From Deltaproteobacteria bacterium (GTDB lineage: Bacteria > Desulfobacterota > Syntrophia > Syntrophales > UBA5619), in contig JAJFTY010000054.1 of the NCBI GenBank assembly GCA_021372695.1, forward strand, positions 66,476 through 130,475: a stretch of DNA of 64,000 nt. Reading direction: 5' to 3'. The stretch's first letter is position 1, and the number at the start of each line of letters is the position of its first letter. The notes beneath the pieces were generated by a model. That model had not been told where the DNA came from. It did not search any database and saw only the letters and a list, made by a program, of their open reading frames with translations. Both the position numbers and the translations under genes were made by a program. Positions 18,149 through 27,056 of the stretch are shown here, piece after piece.

Positions 18149-18924
18149 ATCCCAAAAACAGCAATCGATTCGAGGATTTTTTCGCGGACGATGCCTATGT
18201 ATCGCTGAAGAACCATCTCTACAACTATCTCCTCCGGCGTCGTGCCGTGCGGAAACAGTTGGAAAAGGGACAGGACGGGCTCGTTCTGGAGGTCGGAAGC
18301 GGTCTCTCGCCCATGGCCGAGGCTTCTGACCGTATCGTCTATTCCGAAATCTCATTTCCGGCACTCCGCACGCTCAAAAGAAGGGAGGCGGCGGGTCATT
18401 ACGTGGTGGCCGACGCGGGATCCCTCCCGTTCAAGTCAGGCTCCTTTTCGCAGGTGATCTGTTCCGAAGTCCTGGAACATCTTCCGGACGACCGGCAGGC
18501 GCTCAAGCAGATCCGGTCGGTCCTGAAACCGGGGGGAGCGCTTATCCTGACTTTCCCGCACCGCCGCTCCTATTTTGCGGGTGACGATCGGTTCGTGAGC
18601 CATTTCCGCCGTTACGACCTTGGTGATATGATAACGAATCTCGCTGCTGCGGGGCTGGAGGCCGCGGGGACTCAGAAAGTCCTCGGACCCCTGGAAAAGA
18701 TCACCATGCTATCGATCATCTCGTTGGTCCCGTTTTTCGAGCGTTTGCGGAAGATGAAATTGGCGCGCAAACACAAGCAGGGTGCCCTGTCGGAATCTCT
18801 CGTCCTGCTATTCGGCTGGGTCAATCGTCTCTATTGTTTGCCCGTTTGGCTCGATGCCCGTCTCGCACCCCAATGCCTTTCCTCGGTCCTTCTGATTCAG
18901 GCATTCAAGAGAAATGACCGGTGA
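18145..18924 (+). CDS. SAM-dependent methyltransferase (class I)
   Basis: A 259-residue Rossmann-type methyltransferase: LVLEVGSGLSPM (motif I), VVADAGSLPFKSGSF and VICSEVLEHLPDD (motifs III-IV), followed by LKPGGALILTFPH. Residues after about 190 are hydrophobic and basic, suggesting membrane association. The frame continues upstream but the GTG at 18145 overlaps the GT2 stop, so translation is coupled. Last gene of the glycosylation cluster; it may methylate a sugar or lipid-linked intermediate (inference). Confidence 0.75.
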   Translation: MNPKNSNRFEDFFADDAYVSLKNHLYNYLLRRRAVRKQLEKGQDGLVLEVGSGLSPMAEASDRIVYSEISFPALRTLKRREAAGHYVVADAGSLPFKSGSFSQVICSEVLEHLPDDRQALKQIRSVLKPGGALILTFPHRRSYFAGDDRFVSHFRRYDLGDMITNLAAAGLEAAGTQKVLGPLEKITMLSIISLVPFFERLRKMKLARKHKQGALSESLVLLFGWVNRLYCLPVWLDARLAPQCLSSVLLIQAFKRNDR

Positions 18925-19095
18925 GGGCCCGTCCACCCTTCGTCATTCGCGTATCCTGGCCGACCGGCAATGAATCTATGGCATTGAGATGTCAAAACCC
19001 CTTAAGAATCAATCACTACGTCGGCAGCAAATTATTTCGTTCCACTCTATGATTTCCCTTGACAGCAGAAAAATAATGCGATAGGGGTAGTGCCG

Positions 19096-19118
19096 TGACC
19101 AACGGTCATATATTGACC
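19096..19118. promoter_or_regulatory. Possible TetR operator with three TGACC half-sites
   Basis: TGACC-AAC-GGTCA-TATAT-TGACC: three alternating half-sites giving two overlapping inverted repeats, about 190 bp before the TetR start. The symmetry suits binding of one or two repressor dimers and possible autoregulation. I did not find the full motif before the downstream acyl-CoA dehydrogenase gene. Confidence 0.4.
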
Positions 19119-19224
19119 AGAGTTCATAATCTGATCGCGGGTCACTCATCGACGTTGGGGTCGCCGGGGTTGTGACCCGTACGAATTGTTCGCTGTCCCC
19201 TACCTTATCGCCTTACGGTTGGTT

Positions 19225-19266
19225 TTTCGGATTCACTGGAAATCCGAAAGACGCCTGTGCGCAGGC
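19225..19266. repeat. Double-palindrome extragenic repeat
   Basis: TTTCGGATT (19225-19233) with AATCCGAAA (19241-19249), then GCCTG-TGCG-CAGGC (19253-19266), ending CATGACG. The layout recalls the dispersed CGTCATTCCCGCG-type repeats common between bacterial genes. Only one copy was noticed here. Confidence 0.4.
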
Positions 19267-19307
19267 ATGACGCGCAGGGCGGATCAATTATCAGAGGTAT
19301 TCAAATC

Positions 19308-19952
19308 TTGGGACTGGAAGAGAGACGGAAAAGGGAACGCGAGAATCGGAAGAGCGCCATCCTGAAGGCGGCCCGGAAGCTTTTTTTCGAAAAGGGCTTC
19401 AAGACCGTCACGGTCGAGAGTATCGCCCGGAAGGCGGAACTGAGCAAAGGGTCGATTTACCTCTATTACAACAGCAAGGAAGAGATCTATACGCAGATCC
19501 TTCTGAGCGACATCGAAAAGTTTCACAACCGTATCTCCGACAGTCTCCAGACGCCCTCCAGCGCTGCCGAGGCCCTCGCCAAGCTTGCACAAATCTACGT
19601 GGATTTCTTTTTGAACGATCGGGAGTTGTTTAGAATTCTGATGACGTTCATGCTTCATACCACCGACATGAACCTGCCCGAGGACCTCAATAGCCACATC
19701 ATCAAGACCACCAACAAAACCATCAATATCATCGAACAGGTTTTCAAATACGGCATCGAACGGGGCGAATTCCCGCCGACGCTCAATCTGCGCCTCAATC
19801 GGAACGCCATCTGGGGGATGCTCAACGGAATCATATCGCTCCACCTCTTCACCGGCGTTGAAGCCAAGCGGGCAGAGACGATTCACAGCACCATCAAGGC
19901 TGGCCTTGAAATCTACATTCGCGGTATCCTGACTCCTCTCCCGGTGCGGTGA
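19308..19952 (+). CDS. TetR-family transcriptional regulator
   Basis: A 214-residue repressor: N-terminal HTH (about residues 12-58, with FKTVTVESIARKAELSKGSIYLYYNSKEE) and an all-helical ligand domain. TTG at 19308 is preferred, with AGAGGT about 7 bases upstream; the longer frame begins inside the repeat element. It lies directly before the acyl-CoA dehydrogenase/hydroxyacyl-CoA dehydrogenase/thiolase genes on the same strand, as TetR-type FadR does functionally in Bacillus, so acyl-CoA is a plausible inducer (inference). Confidence 0.85.
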   Translation: MGLEERRKRERENRKSAILKAARKLFFEKGFKTVTVESIARKAELSKGSIYLYYNSKEEIYTQILLSDIEKFHNRISDSLQTPSSAAEALAKLAQIYVDFFLNDRELFRILMTFMLHTTDMNLPEDLNSHIIKTTNKTINIIEQVFKYGIERGEFPPTLNLRLNRNAIWGMLNGIISLHLFTGVEAKRAETIHSTIKAGLEIYIRGILTPLPVR

Positions 19953-20136
19953 GGTACCGCGCAAAAGTTGCCACAGCACATTCCATGTTACGCGGCCCTC
20001 TCATACAGCGCTTCAGTGAGACCGCGATCGGATCGTTGGTTCTGTAACGGATGACCGGGACGGCACGGCAACGGACAGGACAGTCCTATGGCTCTTAATC
20101 TGTTTGCACGCAAAAAAAGGAAAGGGGGTTCAATGT

Positions 20137-21996
20137 ATGAGCAATTTGTTGGTGAATCAGAGAGATCAGGAGTTCCTTCTTTTTGAACAACTGGGGATCG
20201 AAAAGTTGTTCCAGACGGAAACGTTCAAGGATTTTTCCAAGGAGGACACCTTGATGATGCTCAAGGAGGCCGAGAAGATGGCCCTCAACGAGATCCTTCC
20301 GACCTATGCCGTGGGCGATAAGGAGGGGTGCACGTTGAAGGACGGAAAGGTCTCGGTTCCGAAAGCTTATCACGCGCCGTACAAGAAGTATGTCGAGGCA
20401 GGCTGGCTTTGCCCGATACAGCCTCCCGATGTCGGCGGTCAGGGCATGCCGGTCACCATGGCCACCGCCGCGCTGGAGCACTGCTATGCGGCCAATTTTG
20501 CGTTTCTGATGTACCCCGGCTTGACCCACGGGGCTGCCACCCTCATCCAGCATTTCGGAACGGAGGAACAGAAGAACACCTACATGTACAAGATGTATGC
20601 CGGTCAGTGGACGGGAACGATGTGTCTCACCGAACCGGGAGCGGGGAGCGATGTCGGGGCGCTGAAGACGACGGCAAAGAGGCTTCCCGACGGAACCTTC
20701 AGCATCACCGGGACGAAATGCTTCATCTCCTGCGGCGATCACGATCTGGCCGAGAACATCATCCACCCGGTCCTGGCACGGATCGAAGGGGACCCGCCGG
20801 GCACGGGCGGGATTTCCATCTTCATCGTTCCCAAATATCGGGTAAAGCCGGACGGCACCGTCGGGGAGTTGAACGACGTCCATACCGGGAACATCGAGCA
20901 CAAAATGGGGATCAAGGGTTCGGCCACCTGTACGCTGAATTTCGGGGATGAGGGCAAGTGTGTAGGTGAACTCCTCGGCAAGGAACGCGAGGGGATGAAG
21001 GTGATGTTCCTGATGATGAACGAGGCGCGGCTCGAAGTCGGCATGCAGGGACTTGGCCATGCCTCTGCCGCACTCGAACACGCGATCAGCTACGCCAAGG
21101 AGAGGATCCAGAGCGTGCCGGTCTGGGAGATGAAGAATCCCGATGCCAAGGCGGTTCCGATCATCCAGCATCCCGACGTCCGGAGGGACCTGCTCTGGAT
21201 GAAGGCCCATGTGGAAGGGATCCGGGCGCTGAACTATTTTGCGGCCTACGCGATGGACATGGCTAAGTCTTTCCCGGCGGAAAGGGATAAATGGCAGGGG
21301 TTCGTTGAGCTACTGACGCCGGTATGCAAGGCCTACTCCTCGGACAAGGCCATGGAGGTCTGTTCCAAGGCGATCGATGTCTACGGCGGTTACGGGTATT
21401 GCCAGGAGTATCCGGTCGAGCAGTACATGCGCGACTGCAAGATTGCCTGCCTCTACGAAGGAACGAACGGGATTCAGGCCCTCGACCTGGTCGGACGCAA
21501 ACTCGGCCAGAAAAAAGGCATGAACGTCATGAACATGTTCGGCGAGATCGCGGCAACCGTGGCCAAGGCCAAGGGCATCGATGAACTGAAGCCCTATGCG
21601 GCGCGGCTCGAAGAGGCCTATAACGCCCTGGTCGACATGACCATGACGCTGGCCCAACTCGGCAAGAGTTCAAGCTTCCTCGTTCCCATCCTCAACGCCT
21701 CCCCCTACCTGGACATTCTCGGGGATCTGCTGGTCGGACATTTCCTCCTTCAGTCGGCAGCGCTCTGTACCGAGAAACTGAACGCGATCTATCAGGAGAA
21801 GGGGGCCGAGGAGTCCAAGGGCAAAAAGCGGGCGCTCATTCACGAGAATGCGGATGTCGCCTACTACACGGGCAAGATCGCCGCTGCGAAGTTCTTCGCG
21901 GTGGAGGTCCTCTGCACCCTGAAGGCGCGATGCGAGGCGATCAAATCGGAAGAGAAGATCCCCATCGAGATGGCGGACGAGTCCTTTACCTGTTAG
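20137..21996 (+). CDS. fadE: Acyl-CoA dehydrogenase (long, ~600-residue class, FadE-like)
   Basis: A 619-residue flavoprotein doing the first step of beta-oxidation and passing electrons to ETF. Motifs: MCLTEPGAGSDVGALKTTA (FAD/substrate region), GKCVGELLGKEREGM, and LYEGTNGIQALDLVGR, with E441 at the position of the catalytic base. A C-terminal extension of about 150 residues marks the long FadE/AcdA class with a dehydrogenase C-terminal domain. ATG at 20137 has AAAGGAAAGGGGG upstream. Followed by a fused hydratase/dehydrogenase and a thiolase, the same gene kinds as Bacillus fadN-fadA-fadE. Chain-length preference cannot be read from sequence. Confidence 0.88.
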   Translation: MSNLLVNQRDQEFLLFEQLGIEKLFQTETFKDFSKEDTLMMLKEAEKMALNEILPTYAVGDKEGCTLKDGKVSVPKAYHAPYKKYVEAGWLCPIQPPDVGGQGMPVTMATAALEHCYAANFAFLMYPGLTHGAATLIQHFGTEEQKNTYMYKMYAGQWTGTMCLTEPGAGSDVGALKTTAKRLPDGTFSITGTKCFISCGDHDLAENIIHPVLARIEGDPPGTGGISIFIVPKYRVKPDGTVGELNDVHTGNIEHKMGIKGSATCTLNFGDEGKCVGELLGKEREGMKVMFLMMNEARLEVGMQGLGHASAALEHAISYAKERIQSVPVWEMKNPDAKAVPIIQHPDVRRDLLWMKAHVEGIRALNYFAAYAMDMAKSFPAERDKWQGFVELLTPVCKAYSSDKAMEVCSKAIDVYGGYGYCQEYPVEQYMRDCKIACLYEGTNGIQALDLVGRKLGQKKGMNVMNMFGEIAATVAKAKGIDELKPYAARLEEAYNALVDMTMTLAQLGKSSSFLVPILNASPYLDILGDLLVGHFLLQSAALCTEKLNAIYQEKGAEESKGKKRALIHENADVAYYTGKIAAAKFFAVEVLCTLKARCEAIKSEEKIPIEMADESFTC

Positions 21997-22098
21997 CGGA
22001 CCTGGAGCGTTCAAAGGCCTAAGGGTGTGACGGGCGCCGATTGGATCTGCGGACATAAATCGGGCGCCCGCTCACAGACCAACAAGAGGAGGAAAATC

Positions 22099-24519
22099 AT
22101 GGCATACGAAATCAAGAAAGCGGCCGTTCTGGGAGCGGGGGTCATGGGAGCCACCATTGCCGCCCATCTGACCAATGCTGGGATCGAATGTGTCCTTCTG
22201 GATATCATTCCTTTTGAACTGACGGAGGCCGACAAGGCGCAGGGACTGACGGAAAAGAGTCCTGTGTGGCGGAACCGGTTTGCGGCGAACGGACTGGCCG
22301 GTGTCCTGAAATCGAAGCCGGCCGGATTCTTCACCAAGAAGAACGCCTCCATGATCAAGGTCGGCAATCTCGAGGACAATCTGGGTTGGCTGGCTGACAC
22401 CGACTGGGTCATCGAGGTCGTCATCGAGAACCTGAAGATCAAACAGGAACTCTTCGCCAAGGTGGAGAAGGTCGTCGGGGCGAATTGCATCGTGACCACG
22501 AACACATCCGGGATCCCGATCAAGGACATTACCGCGAAACTCGGGGCGAAGTTCAAGGAGCGGTTTCTGGGGACCCACTTCTTCAATCCGCCCCGCTACA
22601 TGAAGCTGCTGGAAATCATCCCCGGACAGGAGACGAAGCCGGATGTCGTCGCCTTCATGACCCGGTTCTGCGAGCAGGTTCTGGGGAAGGGGGTCGTCAT
22701 CTGCAAGGACGTGCCCAATTTCATCGGCAACCGGATCGGCACCTTCGATATCTCGAACGCCGTTCGGCTCACCGTCGAGAAGAACCTGCGGATCGACGAG
22801 GCGGACGCCATCATCGGCAAGGCGCTGGGCCGGCCGGGCAGCTCCATCTTCGGGACCCTCGACCTGGTCGGCCTCGACACGGGCCACCACGTCATGACGA
22901 ACCTCTATAACGCGGTTCCCGACGATGAGATGCGGGAGATGTTCGTGCCGAGCGAATTCATGAACAAGATGATGGAGCTCAAGTGGCTCGGCAACAAGAC
23001 CAAGCAGGGGTTCTACAAGAAGACGAAGGACGCTAAGGGCAAAAAGTCCAAGCTCATGCTCGACTACCATACGATGGAGTATGTGCCGGCCAACAAGCCG
23101 AAATTCGCCTCCGTCTCCGATGCCAAGAAGAAGAGCGATGAGGGGGCCGCTGCGACGATCAAGGTGATGTTCAACGGGACGGACATCGCGGGCGAGGTCA
23201 CCCGCGAGTACCTCTGCAACAACTTCATCTATGCGGCGAACCGCGTTCCCGAGATCTGCGACACGATCGTCGGCATCGACAATGCCATGAAGTGGGGCTA
23301 CAACCATCAACTCGGGCCCTTCGAAACCTGGGATGCGGTCGGCGTCCGCGAGGCCGTCGAGGTGATGAAGAAACTGAAGAAGAAGGTCCCCAAGAAGATC
23401 GAAGAGATGCTGAAGAAGGGGTTCGAGAGATTCTATGAGCGAAAAGAAGACGGCCTCTACTTCTTCGACTTTGAAACCAAGGGATACCTGAAGCTGGAAG
23501 CGAATCCCCGGATCATTCTGCTGCCGGAGCTCAAAGCGCAGAACAAGCTCATCAAGAAGAACCTAAGCGCATCGCTCGTCGACATCGGCGACGGCGTGGC
23601 CTGCCTGGAATTCCACACGAAGATGAACGCCGTCGACGACGGGATGATCGAGATGATTTTCGCCTCGTGCGACATCGTCGAAAAAGATTTCGTCGGGATG
23701 GTCGTGGGAAATCACGCGGCGAACTTCTCGGCCGGCGCGAATATCTTCAAGGTCCTGCTTTGCATCCAGAAGGGGGACTGGGACGTCATCGAGAAACTCT
23801 CGGCAGATTTCCAGAACGCCAACATGCGGATGAAGTACCTCTCCAAACCGGTGGTAAGCGCCCCGGCCGGGCTGGCCCTGGGCGGGGGCTGTGAAATGGC
23901 CATGCATGCGGCCAAGTGCCAGCCCTGCGGAGAGACCTACATCGGTCTGGTTGAGGTCGGCGTCGGGGTCATCCCGGGCGGCGGGGGCTGCAAGGAGCTG
24001 ATGGTCCGGATGACGGAAGGCATTCCCGACGGCGTGATCGACGCCGGCATGAACCTGCAGCAGGTCTACAGCAAGGCCTTCGAGAACATCGCCATGGCCA
24101 AGGTGGCCACGAGTGCCGTCGAGGGGATGGAACTCGGGTACATCCGCAAGACGGAGAACGTCAGCCTCGGGCGCGATCAACAGCTATGGGACGCCAAGCA
24201 GGTCGTTCTGGGACTCTCGAAATTCTACAGGAAACCGCGCCCGGTCCTGATCCCAGTCATGGGCGAGAACTTCCGCGGCATGGCCGATGCCATTCTCTAC
24301 AACATGAAGCATGGGAACTTCGCATCGGACTACGACGTTCATGTTTCCCGGAAGCTGGCCCATATCCTCTCCGGCGGCGACTGCGCGGAGGGGACCCTCG
24401 TCACGGAAGAGGAGATCCTCGCCCTGGAAAGGGAGGCCTTCCTGAGCCTCTGCGGAGAGAAGAAGACGCAGGACAGGATCATGCACATGCTCAATACCGG
24501 CAAACCATTGCGCAACTAA
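22099..24519 (+). CDS. fadN: 3-hydroxyacyl-CoA dehydrogenase / enoyl-CoA hydratase fusion (FadN type)
   Basis: An 806-residue bifunctional enzyme. The N-terminal NAD-binding domain begins LGAGVMGATIAAHLTNAG (from residue 11), with THFFNPPRYMKLLEI and KDVPNFIGNRIG as the hydroxyacyl-CoA dehydrogenase signatures. The enoyl-CoA hydratase (crotonase) domain occupies about 480-720 with FSAGANIF and APAGLALGGGCEMAMHA. This domain order (dehydrogenase first) is that of FadN, the reverse of E. coli FadB. ATG at 22099 follows AAGAGGAGGAAAATC. It sits between the acyl-CoA dehydrogenase and thiolase, completing a beta-oxidation set. Confidence 0.9.
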   Translation: MAYEIKKAAVLGAGVMGATIAAHLTNAGIECVLLDIIPFELTEADKAQGLTEKSPVWRNRFAANGLAGVLKSKPAGFFTKKNASMIKVGNLEDNLGWLADTDWVIEVVIENLKIKQELFAKVEKVVGANCIVTTNTSGIPIKDITAKLGAKFKERFLGTHFFNPPRYMKLLEIIPGQETKPDVVAFMTRFCEQVLGKGVVICKDVPNFIGNRIGTFDISNAVRLTVEKNLRIDEADAIIGKALGRPGSSIFGTLDLVGLDTGHHVMTNLYNAVPDDEMREMFVPSEFMNKMMELKWLGNKTKQGFYKKTKDAKGKKSKLMLDYHTMEYVPANKPKFASVSDAKKKSDEGAAATIKVMFNGTDIAGEVTREYLCNNFIYAANRVPEICDTIVGIDNAMKWGYNHQLGPFETWDAVGVREAVEVMKKLKKKVPKKIEEMLKKGFERFYERKEDGLYFFDFETKGYLKLEANPRIILLPELKAQNKLIKKNLSASLVDIGDGVACLEFHTKMNAVDDGMIEMIFASCDIVEKDFVGMVVGNHAANFSAGANIFKVLLCIQKGDWDVIEKLSADFQNANMRMKYLSKPVVSAPAGLALGGGCEMAMHAAKCQPCGETYIGLVEVGVGVIPGGGGCKELMVRMTEGIPDGVIDAGMNLQQVYSKAFENIAMAKVATSAVEGMELGYIRKTENVSLGRDQQLWDAKQVVLGLSKFYRKPRPVLIPVMGENFRGMADAILYNMKHGNFASDYDVHVSRKLAHILSGGDCAEGTLVTEEEILALEREAFLSLCGEKKTQDRIMHMLNTGKPLRN

Positions 24520-24603
24520 ACAGGGACGGAGGGGCTGGGCCGATTTGGGAGTATATATCCCGGATCGGCCCGGCGCCGATGGCCATCATAAAGGAGGAAT
24601 ACG

Positions 24604-25800
24604 ATGAGCGATGCTGTTATTGTCGAAGCGGTCAGAAGTCCGGGCGGTCGATACAAGCGCGGCGGTCTTGCCTCTACGCGGGGGGACGAGATCGGAATCC
24701 AGGTCATGAAGGGTCTTCTGGCCCGGGTTCCTGCGCTCAAACCCGAGGACGTGGACGACGTGGTCGTCGGCTGCTCCTTCCCGGAGGGTGAGCAGGGGAT
24801 GAACTACGGCCGGGTGATCGCCATGGGCGCCGGTCTGCCGATCTCGACGTCGGGCATGACGGTCAACCGTTTCTGTTCTTCCGGCATTCAGTCGATTGCG
24901 GACGCCACGGCGAAGATTCGGGCGGGCTGGTCCGAGGTGATGATTGCCGGCGGCTGCGAGACCATGTCCCACATCCCGATGGGAGGAGGCATCTTCCGTC
25001 CCCACCCGGACTGGGCATTCGACGGCTCGATGCCGAACGTCTACGTCTCCATGGGCGTGACGGCCGAAAATGTGGCCGCCAATTACAACATTTCCCGGGA
25101 GGACATGGACAAATTCGGGCTCGAAAGCAACCGCAGGGCCTATGAGGCGATCAAGGCGGGCAAATTCAAGGAGGAGATCATCCCGGTCGAGGCCTGCAAG
25201 TACAAGGTCCTCAAGAACGGCAAGCGCGTTCGGGAAAAGGTCGTCTTCGATACCGACGATGGTGTGAGATGGCCGGCCAAACTCGAGGACATGGCCAAAC
25301 TGAAATCGCCCTTCAAGCAGGGCGGTACGGTGACGGCGGCCAACTCTTCGCAGATGACCGACGGCGCCGCTTTCTGCCTGCTGATGACCCCCGAAAAAGC
25401 GAAGGCCATCGGCGTCAAACCGATCGCCAGGCTGGCCTACTATGCCGTTGCGGGCTGCAAGGCGGAAGAGATGGGGGTCGGCCCGGCCTATGCCATCCCC
25501 AAGGTGCTTAAAATGGCCGGGCTCGCGACAAAGGATATCGATGTCTACGAGATCAACGAGGCCTTCGCCTCCCAGGCCCTCTATTCCATCAGGGCGATCG
25601 GGATCGAGGACCGTTTGAAGGCGGGCGATATCAACCCCAACGGCGGCGCCATCGCCCTCGGTCATCCCCTGGGATGCACGGGCGCCAAGCTGACCGCACA
25701 GCTCCTCCATGAGCTGAAGAGGCGGAAGGCGAAAAGAGGGATCGTTTCGATGTGCATCGGTGGCGGCATGGGTGCAGCGGGCATCTATGAGATGCTGTAG
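24604..25800 (+). CDS. fadA: Acetyl-CoA acyltransferase (thiolase)
   Basis: A 398-residue thiolase with all catalytic motifs: VNRFCSSGIQ (nucleophile C91), NEAFASQALYS, GGAIALGHPLGCTGAK (His) and CIGGGMGAAG (second Cys). AAAGGAGGAATACG precedes the ATG. It is last in the beta-oxidation operon and is closed by a strong terminator 125 bp downstream. It should cleave 3-ketoacyl-CoA to acetyl-CoA, or run in reverse. Confidence 0.92.
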   Translation: MSDAVIVEAVRSPGGRYKRGGLASTRGDEIGIQVMKGLLARVPALKPEDVDDVVVGCSFPEGEQGMNYGRVIAMGAGLPISTSGMTVNRFCSSGIQSIADATAKIRAGWSEVMIAGGCETMSHIPMGGGIFRPHPDWAFDGSMPNVYVSMGVTAENVAANYNISREDMDKFGLESNRRAYEAIKAGKFKEEIIPVEACKYKVLKNGKRVREKVVFDTDDGVRWPAKLEDMAKLKSPFKQGGTVTAANSSQMTDGAAFCLLMTPEKAKAIGVKPIARLAYYAVAGCKAEEMGVGPAYAIPKVLKMAGLATKDIDVYEINEAFASQALYSIRAIGIEDRLKAGDINPNGGAIALGHPLGCTGAKLTAQLLHELKRRKAKRGIVSMCIGGGMGAAGIYEML

Positions 25801-25925
25801 GAATATGCGGAATCTGACCTCATGTGGAAGCGGAATCTGAATCTCGATCTCTTTTGCTCACGTTCATGCTCACGCTCACGTTGAAGCTGCGCTGACCGCT
25901 GTCCTGCACGCCGTAAGCCGAAGTT

Positions 25926-25965
25926 GGAGAGGCCATGATCGCATGATCATGGCCTCTCCTTTTTT
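25926..25965 (+). terminator. Rho-independent terminator of the beta-oxidation operon
   Basis: GGAGAGGCCATGATC (25926-25940), loop GCAT, GATCATGGCCTCTCC (25945-25959): a perfect 15-bp stem followed by six T (25960-25965). Confidence 0.93.
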
Positions 25966-26036
25966 GTCCTGTCCGTCCTTTACAATGTGAGAATGCCGGT
26001 TTAAGATGCGGCACTATTTCAGATGGAGGCAAACGG

Positions 26037-26840
26037 ATGAGAGTGGGGTTCCTTCAATACATGCCGGTTCTGGGCGATCTCGACCAGAACATCCTGAAAA
26101 TATCGCAACTCGTGCAGACGATTGACGCGGATCTGCTGGTTCTTCCGGAATTGTGCAATACCGGCTACCATTTCGTCTCCAGGCCGGAGGCCGAGGGATT
26201 GGCCGAGGAGGTCCCCCAGGGAAAGACCACGGAGGCGCTCTGCCGACTGGCGAAGATAAAAGGCACCCACATCGTTGCCGGTCTGATCGAAAAATCCGGC
26301 GGCAGGTGTTACAACGCAGCGGTTCTGGTCGGTCCGGCGGGCTACGTAGCAACCTACAGGAAGATCCATCTCTTTTATGAAGAGAACCTCTGGTTTGACC
26401 CGGGGGAAGAGGAGCCTGCCGTCCACGACATCGGCGTCTGCCGGGTGGGTCTCATGATCTGCTTCGACTGGCTTTTTCCGGAAACTGCACGGATCCTGGC
26501 CCTCAAGGGAGCTGACGTGATCTGCCACAGCGCGAACCTCGTGATGCCCTGCTGTCAGGACGCCATGGTCACCCGGTGCCTGGAAAACCGTGTTTTTGCC
26601 GTCACGGCCAACCGGATCGGGACGGAAACGAGGGGAGATAAATCGCTTCATTTCCAGGGGAGAAGCCAGATCACGGCTCCGGACGGGTCGATCCTCTACC
26701 GGGCCGCGGAAGAGACGGAGGAGACCCGCGTGGTCGATATCGATCCGGCCTCGGCACGGAACAAAGGGATCAACCCTTACAATAACCTCTGGAGCAGCAG
26801 AAAGACGGAATGTTACGCGGAGTTGGTCAAACGGCGGTAG
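26037..26840 (+). CDS. Carbon-nitrogen hydrolase (nitrilase superfamily amidase)
   Basis: A 267-residue amidase with the Glu-Lys-Cys triad in LVLPELCNTGY, TYRKIHLFYEE and GLMICFDWLFPE. HSANLVMP and VTANRIGTE complete the fold. The closest named relatives are beta-ureidopropionase/omega-amidase-like enzymes, but the substrate cannot be told. It stands alone after a strong terminator and before the tRNA; the ATG follows ATGGAGGCAAACG. Confidence 0.88.
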   Translation: MRVGFLQYMPVLGDLDQNILKISQLVQTIDADLLVLPELCNTGYHFVSRPEAEGLAEEVPQGKTTEALCRLAKIKGTHIVAGLIEKSGGRCYNAAVLVGPAGYVATYRKIHLFYEENLWFDPGEEEPAVHDIGVCRVGLMICFDWLFPETARILALKGADVICHSANLVMPCCQDAMVTRCLENRVFAVTANRIGTETRGDKSLHFQGRSQITAPDGSILYRAAEETEETRVVDIDPASARNKGINPYNNLWSSRKTECYAELVKRR

Positions 26841-26894
26841 CGGTGATTTTTCACTTGAAAAGGGGAGCTCTTTGGGATATAGGATACCGCGCTT

Positions 26895-26969
26895 GGGCGG
26901 TTAACTCAGCGGGAGAGTGCTACCTTCACACGGTAGAAGTCACTGGTTCAATCCCAGTACCGCCTACCA
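26895..26969 (+). tRNA. tRNA-Val (CAC)
   Basis: A complete 75-nt cloverleaf with encoded CCA. Acceptor GGGCGGT pairs with ACCGCCT, with a G-U pair at position 1-72. Anticodon stem CTACC/GGTAG encloses the loop TTCACAC, giving anticodon CAC (valine, GUG codons). The T-arm is ACTGG-TTCAATC-CCAGT. The D-loop is short. A terminator follows 10 nt later. Confidence 0.95.
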
Positions 26970-26979
26970 TGAATATCAA

Positions 26980-27009
26980 GGGCTTGCGGATCATCTGCAA
27001 GCCCTTTTT
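26980..27009 (+). terminator. Terminator after tRNA-Val
   Basis: GGGCTTGC (26980-26987) pairs with GCAAGCCC (26997-27004), followed by TTTTT (27005-27009). Confidence 0.85.
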
Positions 27010-27056
27010 ACTTCCGGCCTTTTGGGTGCGCCGGCTTGAAGCGAAGAACGATTCTG

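Larger units (their letters stand above)
18925..19307. other. Intergenic region upstream of the TetR gene
   Basis: 383 bp without a supported gene. It holds a TTGACA (19059-19064) with only a poor -10 partner, a triple TGACC/GGTCA element (19096-19118), and two palindromes (19225-19249 and 19253-19266) resembling an extragenic repeat. Confidence 0.5.

Noticed and set aside
26895..26969. tRNA-Val as an attachment site for an integrated element
   Set aside because: No integrase, phage gene or direct repeat of the tRNA 3' end was seen on either side.
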